A stretch of DNA of 7,162 nucleotides from GCA-2731375 sp964462145. GTDB taxonomy: Bacteria > Pseudomonadota > Alphaproteobacteria > GCA-2731375. Below are positions 1 to 7,013 of this stretch, piece after piece. The notes below the pieces were generated by a model. It was not told the origin of the DNA, searched no databases, and saw only the letters and a list, made by a program, of their open reading frames with translations. The stretch's first letter is position 1; each line of letters starts with the position of its first letter. The position numbers and the translations under genes are program-made. The stretch is from assembly GCA_964462145.1 (NCBI GenBank), contig CAYWYB010000292.1, positions 1 to 7,162 on the forward strand, in the 5' to 3' direction.

Positions 1-1474
1 CCTCGGCCAGGGTTTCCCATTTCTCCATGGTGTCCCGGATCGCCACACGGAGAGCCTTGATATTATCCAGCGGGATTTCCGGCGGGATCGCATCCAAACC
101 CAGGGCATGCAGTACATCACCATGGCTGCGGCGCAGTTCAACATAGGCCCGGTGCTGATCCACCTCCGAACGCAGTTGCCGGGCCGCCACATCGACCACA
201 TCAAGCATATTGCCGTTGGTAATCCGCCGCTCGGCCACGGCCAGCTTGCTCAATTCGTTGTCGGAGCGGGAGATTTGCCGGGCCAGGCGGAACTGGTAAT
301 TGGCCTCGCGGTATTCCTGCGAGGCAATATAGACCTGGGCCAACACCGCGACCGACATGGCCAGGCGTTGCCGCCGCGCCATCTCGCCACGTTTGGCGGC
401 GGTATCCATGCTCAACGCGCCGGAAAACACGCGGAACAAGTTCATCCCCAGTGTTGCGCCAACGCCAGTCCAGGCACCATTCGCCAAGCCGCTATCGGAG
501 CTGAAATTACGGGCCAGATCAAAATCAACACCGGGGAACATGCCGTACAAAGCTTCCCGCGATTCCCATTCGGTGATGCGCTCGTTATAGTCCTCGACCC
601 GCAGCTCTGGCCGATTGTCCAGGGCGAACGCCTCCATTTCCGAGATCGGCATCGGTAGCGACGGAATACCCTGTTCGGTCTCCGGTAGCTTCAGGGTGAA
701 TTGCACGCCTGGCCGAACGTTGATCAACTGCGCGAATTCAAGTTTGGCCCGGCCGTATTCCTTACGCGCGGCAATCAGTTGGCGCACCGTATCGATAAGG
801 CCGCGGCGGAACCCCACGGTACGCCGCCGGGTCTCCACATTGGTGACTTCCAAACGGCGCGATTCCGCCAGCGCGGTGCTGAAATCCCGTTCAATGGCGA
901 CCATCCGGGACATCAATTGCTGTGCCCCGACCGCCTTCCAATAGGCCAGCCGAACACTACGGATTATGTCCTGCAAGCCCTTGCGCCGGCGCTCCTCGGC
1001 GATCATCACCCGATCGGCGCTCTGTTTTGCCCTGGCATAGCTGACGCCAAGATCAAGCAGACTCCAGGTGGCGCCAAAACTACCGGTGCGGATATTGCGG
1101 TCGGTGTCGGCGGAAACCTTCGCGCTATCCCTGGTGGCACCGCCGCTGGCCGAGATATCGGGGATCCCTTCCTGGTTCGCCTGTTCCAACTCCAACTCGG
1201 CGATATCCCGCTCGATTTGCCGCACACTATGCTGCAGGTTGAACGCAACCGCCCTGGCCATGGCGTCATATAGCGAAATCGCCTCGGTGGGCGCGTAACG
1301 CTTGGACTGTATTATTTTCAGATCCGCCGCCGCCCGGCTTTCCCGTTCGCTGACGGCCATTGGCTCGGGCGTAACCGAGCAAGCGGCCAAAAAGCCAAGC
1401 ATGAGCAGACAGCAGACAACCTTGGCCCTCGAAGCCACGGCTAAAACACTGTTACCCATGATTAGGCGTCGCAC
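1..1474 (-). CDS. TolC/NodT-family outer-membrane efflux lipoprotein of the T1SS (3' end cut by window edge)
   Basis: The minus-strand frame stays open from 1474 to the window edge, about 491 codons without a stop, so the C-terminus is missing but probably only by a little. The product should be the trimeric outer-membrane channel that completes the secretion conduit. With the GTG start, residues 1-32 form a signal peptide: basic n-region (MRRLIM), hydrophobic core, then lipobox L-A-A-C with Cys32 and Ser at +2, which fits outer-membrane lipoprotein sorting. Two OEP-type repeats follow, roughly residues 65-255 and 280-465. Each has long amphipathic helices; examples are the WSLLDLG segment leading into a helix in repeat 1 and the RRITNGNMLDVVDVA segment in repeat 2. 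I chose GTG at 1474 because GGAG sits 7 nt upstream and the HlyD stop is 1 nt away. ATG at 1459 is the alternative, with a poorer ribosome site. Family assignment is firm; substrate is unknown. Confidence 0.9.
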   Translation of the reverse strand, partial: MRRLIMGNSVLAVASRAKVVCCLLMLGFLAACSVTPEPMAVSERESRAAADLKIIQSKRYAPTEAISLYDAMARAVAFNLQHSVRQIERDIAELELEQANQEGIPDISASGGATRDSAKVSADTDRNIRTGSFGATWSLLDLGVSYARAKQSADRVMIAEERRRKGLQDIIRSVRLAYWKAVGAQQLMSRMVAIERDFSTALAESRRLEVTNVETRRRTVGFRRGLIDTVRQLIAARKEYGRAKLEFAQLINVRPGVQFTLKLPETEQGIPSLPMPISEMEAFALDNRPELRVEDYNERITEWESREALYGMFPGVDFDLARNFSSDSGLANGAWTGVGATLGMNLFRVFSGALSMDTAAKRGEMARRQRLAMSVAVLAQVYIASQEYREANYQFRLARQISRSDNELSKLAVAERRITNGNMLDVVDVAARQLRSEVDQHRAYVELRRSHGDVLHALGLDAIPPEIPLDNIKALRVAIRDTMEKWETLAE

Positions 1475-1475
1475 C

Positions 1476-2840
1476 TTAACGCTCCGTCATCGCGGTATCG
1501 AGGGACTGGTAGATCGGCCGCAGCAGATAGCGCAGCACGGTGCGTTCGCCGGCCAGAATATCAACCTCGGCAACCATGCCCGGCAGGATCAGGTTTTCGC
1601 CCGGCGTATCACCCACATGGTTCTTGTTCAGCCGAATATCGGTCTTGTAATAGACCGTACCGTCCTGATCCTTGAAAGTTGTTGGCGAGATTTTCTCGAC
1701 CACGCCTTCGATCGCGCCAAAGCGGGCAAAATCATAGGTGGTGATCTTCACCTTGGCCTCGTCGCCAATTTTGACATGGCCCACATCAATGGGCGAAATG
1801 CGCCCTTCGACGATCAATTCATCCTCTATTGGAACGACCTTGGCCAACGGCGCGCCGGGCGCGATGACGCTGCCGACGGCGGTAACCGCCAGTTCCTGCA
1901 CGATGCCATGGGCCGGTGCCACGATCTTCAACCGCCGCACCCGGTCCTGGGTCTGAACGATCGACTGTTCCACTTCGGCCAATTCCGCCCGCACGGCGCC
2001 CATCTCATCCAGGGCCTCGTCGCGCAGGCCGGCCTGAAATTCCTCAATTTTCGCGCCGGCCTCGGCGATGGCCTCGCGGGCACGCTCCGCTTTTTCGACA
2101 ACCTCGTCCAGCTCACCGGCGATGGTGTTGTGTTCCCGCAGAGTGTTCAAATAAACCAGGTTGGAGACCAGTTTCTCGGCCAGCAGCTTTTCCTGGGTAG
2201 CCTGCTGCGTCGCCAGAATAGCGACCTCGCGCCGCAGTTTCGCCGCCTCGCTCTTCAGAACCTTCAACTCGACCTGGCGCTGTTTCCGCTTCGAAACGAG
2301 AACGTTTTTCTGCTTCTGCCTGGCTTTTACCTGCTGATTCAGGATGCTCTGCTGATCCGCCCGCAGATGCCCGAACCGGGCCGGCACCGCCGCGAAGGCC
2401 GCCTTTTCCCCGGCTGCAAAGGCCCGTAGCCTCTCGGCCTTCAATTCCAGGCCGACCCGGCGAATGCGGGTGGCCTCCAGATCCGCAAGCGCTGCCGTCG
2501 GATCCAACTGAACCAGTGTCTGGCCAAGGGCAACCACTTCGCCTTCCGCCACCATGATCGCAGCGATGATACCCCCTTCGAGATGCTGGACCGCATGCAC
2601 CGAGCCGATCGGCACCACTTCACCCATCGCCTTAGTGGTTTCCTTAATCTTGGCGACGGCAGCCCAAGCGCCCGAGCCAAACACGACAAGCGTGAAAAGG
2701 AGCAGGAATACCCTGAGGAACCGGGGCGGGCCGATTTCCTCCAGCAATTCCGGCTTTGAAAGGTAACGCAGCTCTTCGCCCCGGCCGAGCTTTGGACGCT
2801 CAACATAGGCGGCGGGCATGATGGCGCCGTCTCTACTCAT
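1476..2840 (-). CDS. HlyD-family T1SS periplasmic adaptor (membrane fusion protein)
   Basis: This 454-aa protein should bridge the inner-membrane ABC exporter and the outer-membrane channel. A cytoplasmic N-terminal segment (about 1-40) is followed by one transmembrane helix (about 42-62) and then periplasm. The first half of a split biotinyl-lipoyl-like domain is at about 83-113 (QHLEGGIIAAIMVAEGE). A long charged alpha-helical/coiled-coil hairpin spans about 115-300, and the second lipoyl half is at about 303-335 (LKIVAPAHGIVQEL). A beta-barrel/C-terminal region follows, ending in RPIYQSLDTAMTER, a tail style typical of T1SS HlyD/PrtE adaptors. Length is within the usual T1SS adaptor range (about 430-480 aa). 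The ATG overlaps the ABC2 stop as ATGA and has a strong GGGGGGGAG ribosome site 6 nt upstream. A second in-frame ATG at codon 8 is less well placed. The stop is immediately followed by the TolC-like start. Confidence 0.95.
   Translation of the reverse strand: MSRDGAIMPAAYVERPKLGRGEELRYLSKPELLEEIGPPRFLRVFLLLFTLVVFGSGAWAAVAKIKETTKAMGEVVPIGSVHAVQHLEGGIIAAIMVAEGEVVALGQTLVQLDPTAALADLEATRIRRVGLELKAERLRAFAAGEKAAFAAVPARFGHLRADQQSILNQQVKARQKQKNVLVSKRKQRQVELKVLKSEAAKLRREVAILATQQATQEKLLAEKLVSNLVYLNTLREHNTIAGELDEVVEKAERAREAIAEAGAKIEEFQAGLRDEALDEMGAVRAELAEVEQSIVQTQDRVRRLKIVAPAHGIVQELAVTAVGSVIAPGAPLAKVVPIEDELIVEGRISPIDVGHVKIGDEAKVKITTYDFARFGAIEGVVEKISPTTFKDQDGTVYYKTDIRLNKNHVGDTPGENLILPGMVAEVDILAGERTVLRYLLRPIYQSLDTAMTER
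1482..1485 (-). promoter_or_regulatory. Shine-Dalgarno (GGAG) supporting a GTG start for the TolC-like gene
   Basis: On the minus strand GGAG lies inside the last codons of the HlyD-like gene and is followed by a 7-nt spacer and GTG at 1474. The in-frame ATG at 1459 has only an AAGG about 14 nt upstream. The spacing favours the GTG and translational coupling to hlyD, but this is a judgement from sequence alone. Confidence 0.5.
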
Positions 2841-5008
2841 GCCGCGCTCCCCCCCAACCTGTTCAAGGCTTCCTGGGGCGGGCCGTTATATTGCAAACGG
2901 CCGGAATCCAGAACCAGCAACCGATCCGCAATCTGCATATGACTGGGCCGATGTGTGACGATGACGATCGTCGCCTTACCGCGCAAATTCTGGATCGCCG
3001 CCAGCAGCGCCTGATCGCCTTCCTCATCCAGCGCCTGGCCCGGCTCATCCAGGAAAATGATCGGCGCCTTTTTCAGATAGGCGCGGGTTAGCGACAGCTT
3101 TTGCTTAAAGCCTTCGGCCAATTCGGTCAAAAGGGTCTCGTTCAAACGGGTATTGAACTGCTCTGGCAGTTTCATGATGGCGTCGTAGGCCCGCGCCATC
3201 TTAGCCGCTTCCACCAGATCCTCGTCACTGGCTGTCGGCTCGGCCAGGCGCAGGTTTTGCGCCACCGTGCCATAGGTCAATTCCGTGGTTTGCGGCACCA
3301 GAGCGATGTTCTGACGCAAATCAATGGGGTCGATCTGACGCACGTCGATACCGTCAACCATGATCGCACCCATGGTCGGCTGGTACAGCCCGCATGCCAG
3401 ATTGATGAGCGTCGATTTACCCGAACCATTAGGACCCGTGACCGCCACCACTTCACCTGGTTCCGCAGAGAAGGTCACACCCATGATCGCCGGCTCGGCA
3501 TCGTTTGTGAACCGATGCACCACGCCGTTGAAGGTGATCCGGCCCTTGATACGCTGAGAGAATGGCACCTGGCCCGGGATCCGCTCGGTCGGCAACCGCA
3601 TCAGGTGGTTGATCTGTTGCAGGCTGGATTTAATCTGGCCCAAACGATTGAGGGTCATGAAACCTGATTGCAACGGCGACAATGCACGCCAGACCAAGGC
3701 CATCGAGGCGATCAAGGCACCGATGGTAATACCGCCGTCCATCACGCCGATGGCGCCGAAGCCGACCAGCGCAATACCCGATGCCAGGGTAATGATCCGG
3801 GATATCGTCTGTATCGAATTGTTCTGGCATGCGAGGTGAAATTCCCGCAGCGCGCTGGCCGCGGAAAGGTCACGGTATCGGCGCAGCCAGACATCTTCGG
3901 AACCGGCAAACTTGATCGCCCGCATGCCGGAGACGGCCTGGATCAGGAATTTCTGCTGCTCGGCTCTTTGTTCATTTCCGGCGGAGGCAAAATGCTTGGT
4001 CACGGCGGATATCGCCACACCCGCCAATACATACGCCAGACCCGCCACCACGGGCACCAGCACCAGCCAGCCGCCCAGGGCCGCGATCACGGCAAGGTAA
4101 ATCACCACGAAGGGCAGATCCAACAATGCCTCGCCCAAGGGACCGGCGAAAAACTCCCGCAAGGATTCGAATTCCTGCAATTGCGAAAGCTGCGCGCCGA
4201 GGGGTTCATGCTCCAGCATGGAAAGTGGCAGGAAAATTATCCGCTCGAACGCGGAACGGCCGACCAGATAGTCGATCCGACCCGCTAGATACGCCATCGC
4301 CCGCACCCGTAACCGGCGCAGCGCCGTTTCCATCGCTATGGCGAAGATCACACCGGAGAACAGGAACAGCAATTGATTAATCGAAGCGGACGGAATGACC
4401 CTGTCGTAAATCGACATCATGAATATGGGCATGGCCAGGCTGAGTATGTTGAACAGCAGGGTCAGCACCAGAACCTGCACGACCAGGGTGCGAAAGCGGC
4501 CGATCAGGGGCGCTGTCCACGACTGGCTGCGGGACTTCTTCTCCTGCGCCGCGCGATCAACCGGCTTGACCACATAAGCCGTGCCGCTGATCCCTTTGCC
4601 CGAGGCACGGCGGAAAAAGCGGTAGGCGCCGTCATAAATTTTGTACCCATCTGCGTCCGCTTCGACAATTATGCGAACTGGTACCACCTCATCGTCCGGC
4701 ACGAACAGGCAGGGAATAAGGTTGGCATCAATACGGTCATGCCGCACCCGGACCGGGCGGGTGCCCATGTTTAGATTCGCCAGGGTTTCGCGGAACCCTT
4801 CCAGATCAAGGTTCGGGATGAAATGCGGCATGGCCTCGGCCAAATGGCGTTCCCTGCCGTTCCATTCCAGAACTTCCAGTAACCGCAACAGACAGGCGGC
4901 AAAGTCCGACAGCGCCCGGGCGCCGCCATTGCGGAAGACCTCCAGCACATTCATGCCGCCCAGCATTCTAGGCTGGCTATCAACGACGCTTTCTCCGGCC
5001 ACCGCCAT
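2837..5008 (-). CDS. T1SS ABC transporter half (ABC2) with N-terminal C39-like domain and degenerate signature motif
   Basis: A 723-aa inner-membrane ABC exporter subunit, about the length of HlyB/LapB-type proteins. Residues ~15-150 resemble a C39 peptidase-like domain (CLD). They have the usual helix-rich start (SDFAACLLRLLE) and a beta-rich half (VRIIVEADADGYKIYDG). The DCG catalytic motif is absent and no His stands where C39 enzymes have it, so this should be a non-cleaving docking domain. The transmembrane domain spans about 173-445 (IYDRVIPS after TM1 is typical). In the NBD: A-loop position Phe500, Walker A GPNGSGKST 525-533, Q-loop Q573, signature LAEGF 630-634 (not LSGGQ), Walker B FLDE with D654/E655, D-loop QALD 658-661, H-loop H686. 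The start is set at ATG 5008, which shares one base with the ABC1 stop (TAATG). A longer frame to 5149 would overlap ABC1 by 140 bp and lacks family-like sequence, so I rejected it. The stop overlaps the hlyD ATG. Confidence 0.93.
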   Translation of the reverse strand: MAVAGESVVDSQPRMLGGMNVLEVFRNGGARALSDFAACLLRLLEVLEWNGRERHLAEAMPHFIPNLDLEGFRETLANLNMGTRPVRVRHDRIDANLIPCLFVPDDEVVPVRIIVEADADGYKIYDGAYRFFRRASGKGISGTAYVVKPVDRAAQEKKSRSQSWTAPLIGRFRTLVVQVLVLTLLFNILSLAMPIFMMSIYDRVIPSASINQLLFLFSGVIFAIAMETALRRLRVRAMAYLAGRIDYLVGRSAFERIIFLPLSMLEHEPLGAQLSQLQEFESLREFFAGPLGEALLDLPFVVIYLAVIAALGGWLVLVPVVAGLAYVLAGVAISAVTKHFASAGNEQRAEQQKFLIQAVSGMRAIKFAGSEDVWLRRYRDLSAASALREFHLACQNNSIQTISRIITLASGIALVGFGAIGVMDGGITIGALIASMALVWRALSPLQSGFMTLNRLGQIKSSLQQINHLMRLPTERIPGQVPFSQRIKGRITFNGVVHRFTNDAEPAIMGVTFSAEPGEVVAVTGPNGSGKSTLINLACGLYQPTMGAIMVDGIDVRQIDPIDLRQNIALVPQTTELTYGTVAQNLRLAEPTASDEDLVEAAKMARAYDAIMKLPEQFNTRLNETLLTELAEGFKQKLSLTRAYLKKAPIIFLDEPGQALDEEGDQALLAAIQNLRGKATIVIVTHRPSHMQIADRLLVLDSGRLQYNGPPQEALNRLGGSAA
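2847..2855 (-). promoter_or_regulatory. Strong G-rich ribosome binding site of the HlyD-like gene, inside the ABC2 3' end
   Basis: On the minus strand this reads GGGGGGGAG, 6 nt before the HlyD ATG at 2840. It doubles as codons for the ABC2 C-terminus (Leu-Gly-Gly-Ser). The run of seven identical bases (2849-2855) is a possible slippage site. A slip would alter the last few ABC2 residues, its overlap with hlyD and the length of the ribosome site, but nothing here shows that it happens. Confidence 0.6.
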
Positions 5009-6720
5009 TAGGCATACTCTTTCTGCAGCATGGCGATGGATTCCCGGGCGCCGGCGCTGGTCTGCACCAATTCCCCGTTGCGGATGATCATCACGCGATC
5101 CGCGATATTCAAATATGACGGCCGATGGCTGACGATCACCATGGTGCATTTACCAACGAATTCACGCAGCAAGGCGTGCAATCGCTCGTCACTGTCCTGG
5201 TCCAGTTGGCTATATGCTTCATCGAACAGGATCAGCCGCGGCTCTTCTGTCATCGTCAGGGCCCTGACCAACGCGATCCGCTGCCGGACGCCGCCTGGTA
5301 TACGGGCGGTCTTGCGATACTCCACTTGCGTATCGTAGCCCTTGGCCATTTTACCAATCACTTCGTGCAGGCCCAGCCGCTCGGCGAAGTACATGGCCCG
5401 CTCAACATGCTGCTGGCCAGAGAACATGGTCAGGTTTTCCATGATCGTGCCCTGAAACAAAACGGCTTTCTGGGGCAGATAGCAAACATTGCGGTGCAAC
5501 GCGGTCGCATCAATTTGCCGTATTTCCCGTTCGTCGATCAGGATCCGGCCAGCGTCGGGATTGAGCGTACCCATCAACAGGCCCAGCAAGGTCGATTTGC
5601 CGGTGCCATTGGCACCGGCAATACCAATTATGTCGCCATGTTCGATTTTCAAACTGACATCACGGAATATCTGATCTGCGCTTTTAGAATAACTGAAGTC
5701 CAGATTTTCCAGGGTGATCCGGCCTTCTATTCCAGCCTCGGCTGCTTCCTGTGAGCGGGTTTCCTGAGGCAAGTCGAATAGTTGATCCATCTGTCGGCGT
5801 GAGACCTGGGTATTTTGAAACTGTGTCCAGATGCCCAGGGAACGCAACAGCGGCTGCGCGGCGCGGCTTGCCAGCATGGTGCTGGCGGCCAATCCGCCGA
5901 TACTCAAGGTACCGTCCATCACCAAGGTGGAGCCGAACGCGCCCACGGCGACGGCGGTAACCTGCGATAGGGTCAGGCCAAGATTGCGTGCCGTGGCACC
6001 CGCCATGTTGACCAGATAGCTGGCCTCCGCCGAACCGCTCTGCAGGCGTTCGTGGCGGCGCACCATCAAGGCTTCCATGCCCAACGCCTTGACGGTGTGA
6101 ATGCTGGACAGCACCTCGATCATGAAGTTCTGCCGCCGCTCGTCGGAGGCCGCGCGGTATTTCAGGGACTGCGTCAGCACACGGCCGCCGGCGCCCGCGA
6201 AAAGGGCCAGGGCCGCCAGGATGACGGCGGGCACGATCGCCAACTTGCCGGCGATCAGCGCGATCAAGACTATGAACAGGGCGGCGAAAGGCAGATCCAC
6301 CAGCAGCAACAGCGACTGGCCGGCATAATAGGTCTTTATGGAGTCAACCGCGCGAAGCCGCTGCATATGAACGCCTGGGGCGACGGACTCGAAACTGCCC
6401 AGATTCGAATGAAACAAATGTTTCAAGGCGCCACAGGCAAGATGGTGTTGCGTTCGGGCACCGGCCCAGCCGGTAATATAGGATCTGCCCAAGCTTAAGG
6501 CAGCGTCAATCACCAACACTGCCCCCAGGCCGAAGATGAAAACCGTCAGGGTGGGGGTCGCCATATTCGGGATGACCCGGTCGTAGACCTGTAAAATAAC
6601 AATGGGCAAGGCCAAGGACAGAATATTCAAAGCCGAGGAAACCGCGACCATTTCCATGCGCAAGCCGCGCAGAGGGTTTATTCGTGGCGATGCCGCTATT
6701 TTGTCTCGCCTGTTTGGCAT
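5008..6720 (-). CDS. PrtD-like T1SS ABC transporter half (ABC1) with degenerate signature motif
   Basis: First gene of the operon: a 570-aa half-transporter (six-helix membrane domain plus NBD) without a C39-like domain, matching PrtD/AprD-type T1SS exporters in size. The membrane domain runs from about residue 24 (ALNILSLALPIVILQVYDRV, the conserved TM1 exit) to about 290. The NBD shows A-loop Tyr344, Walker A GANGTGKST 369-377, Q-loop Q417, Walker B LFDE with D500/E501, D-loop SQLD 504-507 and H-loop H532. The ABC signature reads IPGGV (474-478), where Pro replaces the gamma-phosphate-contacting Ser of LSGGQ and Val replaces Gln. The start is uncertain. ATG 6720 is preferred (GGGG just upstream, TM1 at the usual distance); an in-frame GTG at 6768 would add 16 residues. 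The likely partner is the next gene's product, forming a heterodimer. Subunit identity is firm; ATPase competence of each site is inferred. Confidence 0.92.
   Translation of the reverse strand: MPNRRDKIAASPRINPLRGLRMEMVAVSSALNILSLALPIVILQVYDRVIPNMATPTLTVFIFGLGAVLVIDAALSLGRSYITGWAGARTQHHLACGALKHLFHSNLGSFESVAPGVHMQRLRAVDSIKTYYAGQSLLLLVDLPFAALFIVLIALIAGKLAIVPAVILAALALFAGAGGRVLTQSLKYRAASDERRQNFMIEVLSSIHTVKALGMEALMVRRHERLQSGSAEASYLVNMAGATARNLGLTLSQVTAVAVGAFGSTLVMDGTLSIGGLAASTMLASRAAQPLLRSLGIWTQFQNTQVSRRQMDQLFDLPQETRSQEAAEAGIEGRITLENLDFSYSKSADQIFRDVSLKIEHGDIIGIAGANGTGKSTLLGLLMGTLNPDAGRILIDEREIRQIDATALHRNVCYLPQKAVLFQGTIMENLTMFSGQQHVERAMYFAERLGLHEVIGKMAKGYDTQVEYRKTARIPGGVRQRIALVRALTMTEEPRLILFDEAYSQLDQDSDERLHALLREFVGKCTMVIVSHRPSYLNIADRVMIIRNGELVQTSAGARESIAMLQKEYA
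5597..5621. repeat. 25-bp perfect inverted repeat in the ABC1 Walker A codons
   Basis: Twelve-base arms (TTGCCGGTGCCA and its complement) flank a single central T. It lies within codons for Ile-Ala-Gly-Ala-Asn-Gly-Thr-Gly-Lys. In mRNA it could form a very stable hairpin. Alternating Gly/Ala/Thr codons in a P-loop readily produce such symmetry, so chance is the default explanation. Confidence 0.6.
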
Positions 6721-6736
6721 TGTCCCCGACTCAAAT

Positions 6737-6853
6737 TCATTTACGAAATTGTCTGCGAACTGAAACACCGCCCGCAGTCATGCGGCCTACAACTAAACCT
6801 ACCAAATCATTGCCGCTAAACGCCTTTTGTCCGCCCTCCACGAAAAAAGCCAT
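6737..6853 (-). CDS. Possible 38-aa leader ORF upstream of ABC1 (weak)
   Basis: An uninterrupted ATG-to-TGA frame starting MAFFVEGGQKAFSGNDLVGL and ending VRRQFRK. It ends 16 bp before the preferred ABC1 ATG, but overlaps ABC1 if that gene starts at GTG 6768. I see no recognisable family, signal peptide or classical double-glycine leader. There is no good Shine-Dalgarno, and the third codon positions are much less GC-rich than in the operon genes, which argues against a conserved coding gene. It could be a translated leader peptide, or simply chance. Confidence 0.15.
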   Translation of the reverse strand: MAFFVEGGQKAFSGNDLVGLVVGRMTAGGVSVRRQFRK

Positions 6854-6884
6854 TGCGCCAACATGATAAATAGTCGGGCAACAG

Positions 6885-6900
6885 CGTTAATATAACGTTA
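6885..6900. promoter_or_regulatory. Inverted-repeat cluster CGTTA-ATA-TAACG overlapping TAACGTTA (possible operator)
   Basis: CGTTA (6885-6889), a 3-nt spacer and TAACG (6893-6897) form a perfect dyad. Its right arm is also the left half of the 8-bp palindrome TAACGTTA (6893-6900). The cluster lies about 165 bp before the ABC1 ATG, within the presumed promoter zone, so it could be a transcription-factor site. The arms are short and chance occurrence is quite possible. No regulator can be named. Confidence 0.25.
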
Positions 6901-6955
6901 CGTCGGTGGTCTATTTTCCGGTGCGGAAAGGGTTATTTCACACTCTTATTTCGGA

Positions 6956-6969
6956 CACCCGGGGGGGTG
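6956..6969. repeat. CACCC-GGGG-GGGTG short hairpin with G7 tract
   Basis: Five-base arms CACCC and GGGTG flank a G-only loop, giving a run of seven G (6961-6967). The last G is also the first base of the left copy of the 13-bp direct repeat. It may be a small regulatory structure or part of a mobile-element end; nothing shows a function. Confidence 0.3.
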
Positions 6970-6981
6970 AATGTAAGATTT
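6969..6981. repeat. Direct repeat copy 1, GAATGTAAGATTT
   Basis: Perfect 13-bp match to 7001-7013, 32 bp start to start (about three helical turns). The flanks differ (TCGAG... versus TTAAT...), so only these 13 bases are shared. Copies on the same face of the helix fit a pair of protein-binding sites, either a regulator upstream of the T1SS operon or transposase sites in an insertion-sequence end. Confidence 0.55.
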
Positions 6982-7000
6982 CGAGATGCCTTCCGGAGAG

Positions 7001-7013
7001 GAATGTAAGATTT
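7001..7013. repeat. Direct repeat copy 2, GAATGTAAGATTT
   Basis: Second perfect copy of the 13-bp repeat. It sits at the border where GC-mixed sequence gives way to the AT-rich tract, next to a poly-A stretch (about 7018-7025). The 19 bp between the copies contain TTCCGGAG, built around the TCCGGA palindrome. Confidence 0.55.

Noticed and set aside
1302..2429. 375-codon plus-strand ORF, plus many other long plus-strand frames across 100-6700
   Set aside because: They lie antisense to well-recognised T1SS genes. Their products are Gln/His/Arg-rich without family features, as expected for shadow frames of GC-rich codons.
5009..5149. 47-residue N-terminal extension of ABC2
   Set aside because: It would overlap the NBD end of ABC1 by 140 bp and its residues are shadow-like. 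ATG 5008 forms a TAATG junction and begins family-like sequence.
6720..6768. GTG start for ABC1 giving 586 residues
   Set aside because: Kept only as an alternative: poor ribosome site, and the extra 16 residues are not needed for the family fold.
6985..6999. Imperfect hairpin around TTCCGGAG as a rho-independent terminator
   Set aside because: The stem is short and mismatched. The following T-rich stretch is separated from it by the second direct repeat.
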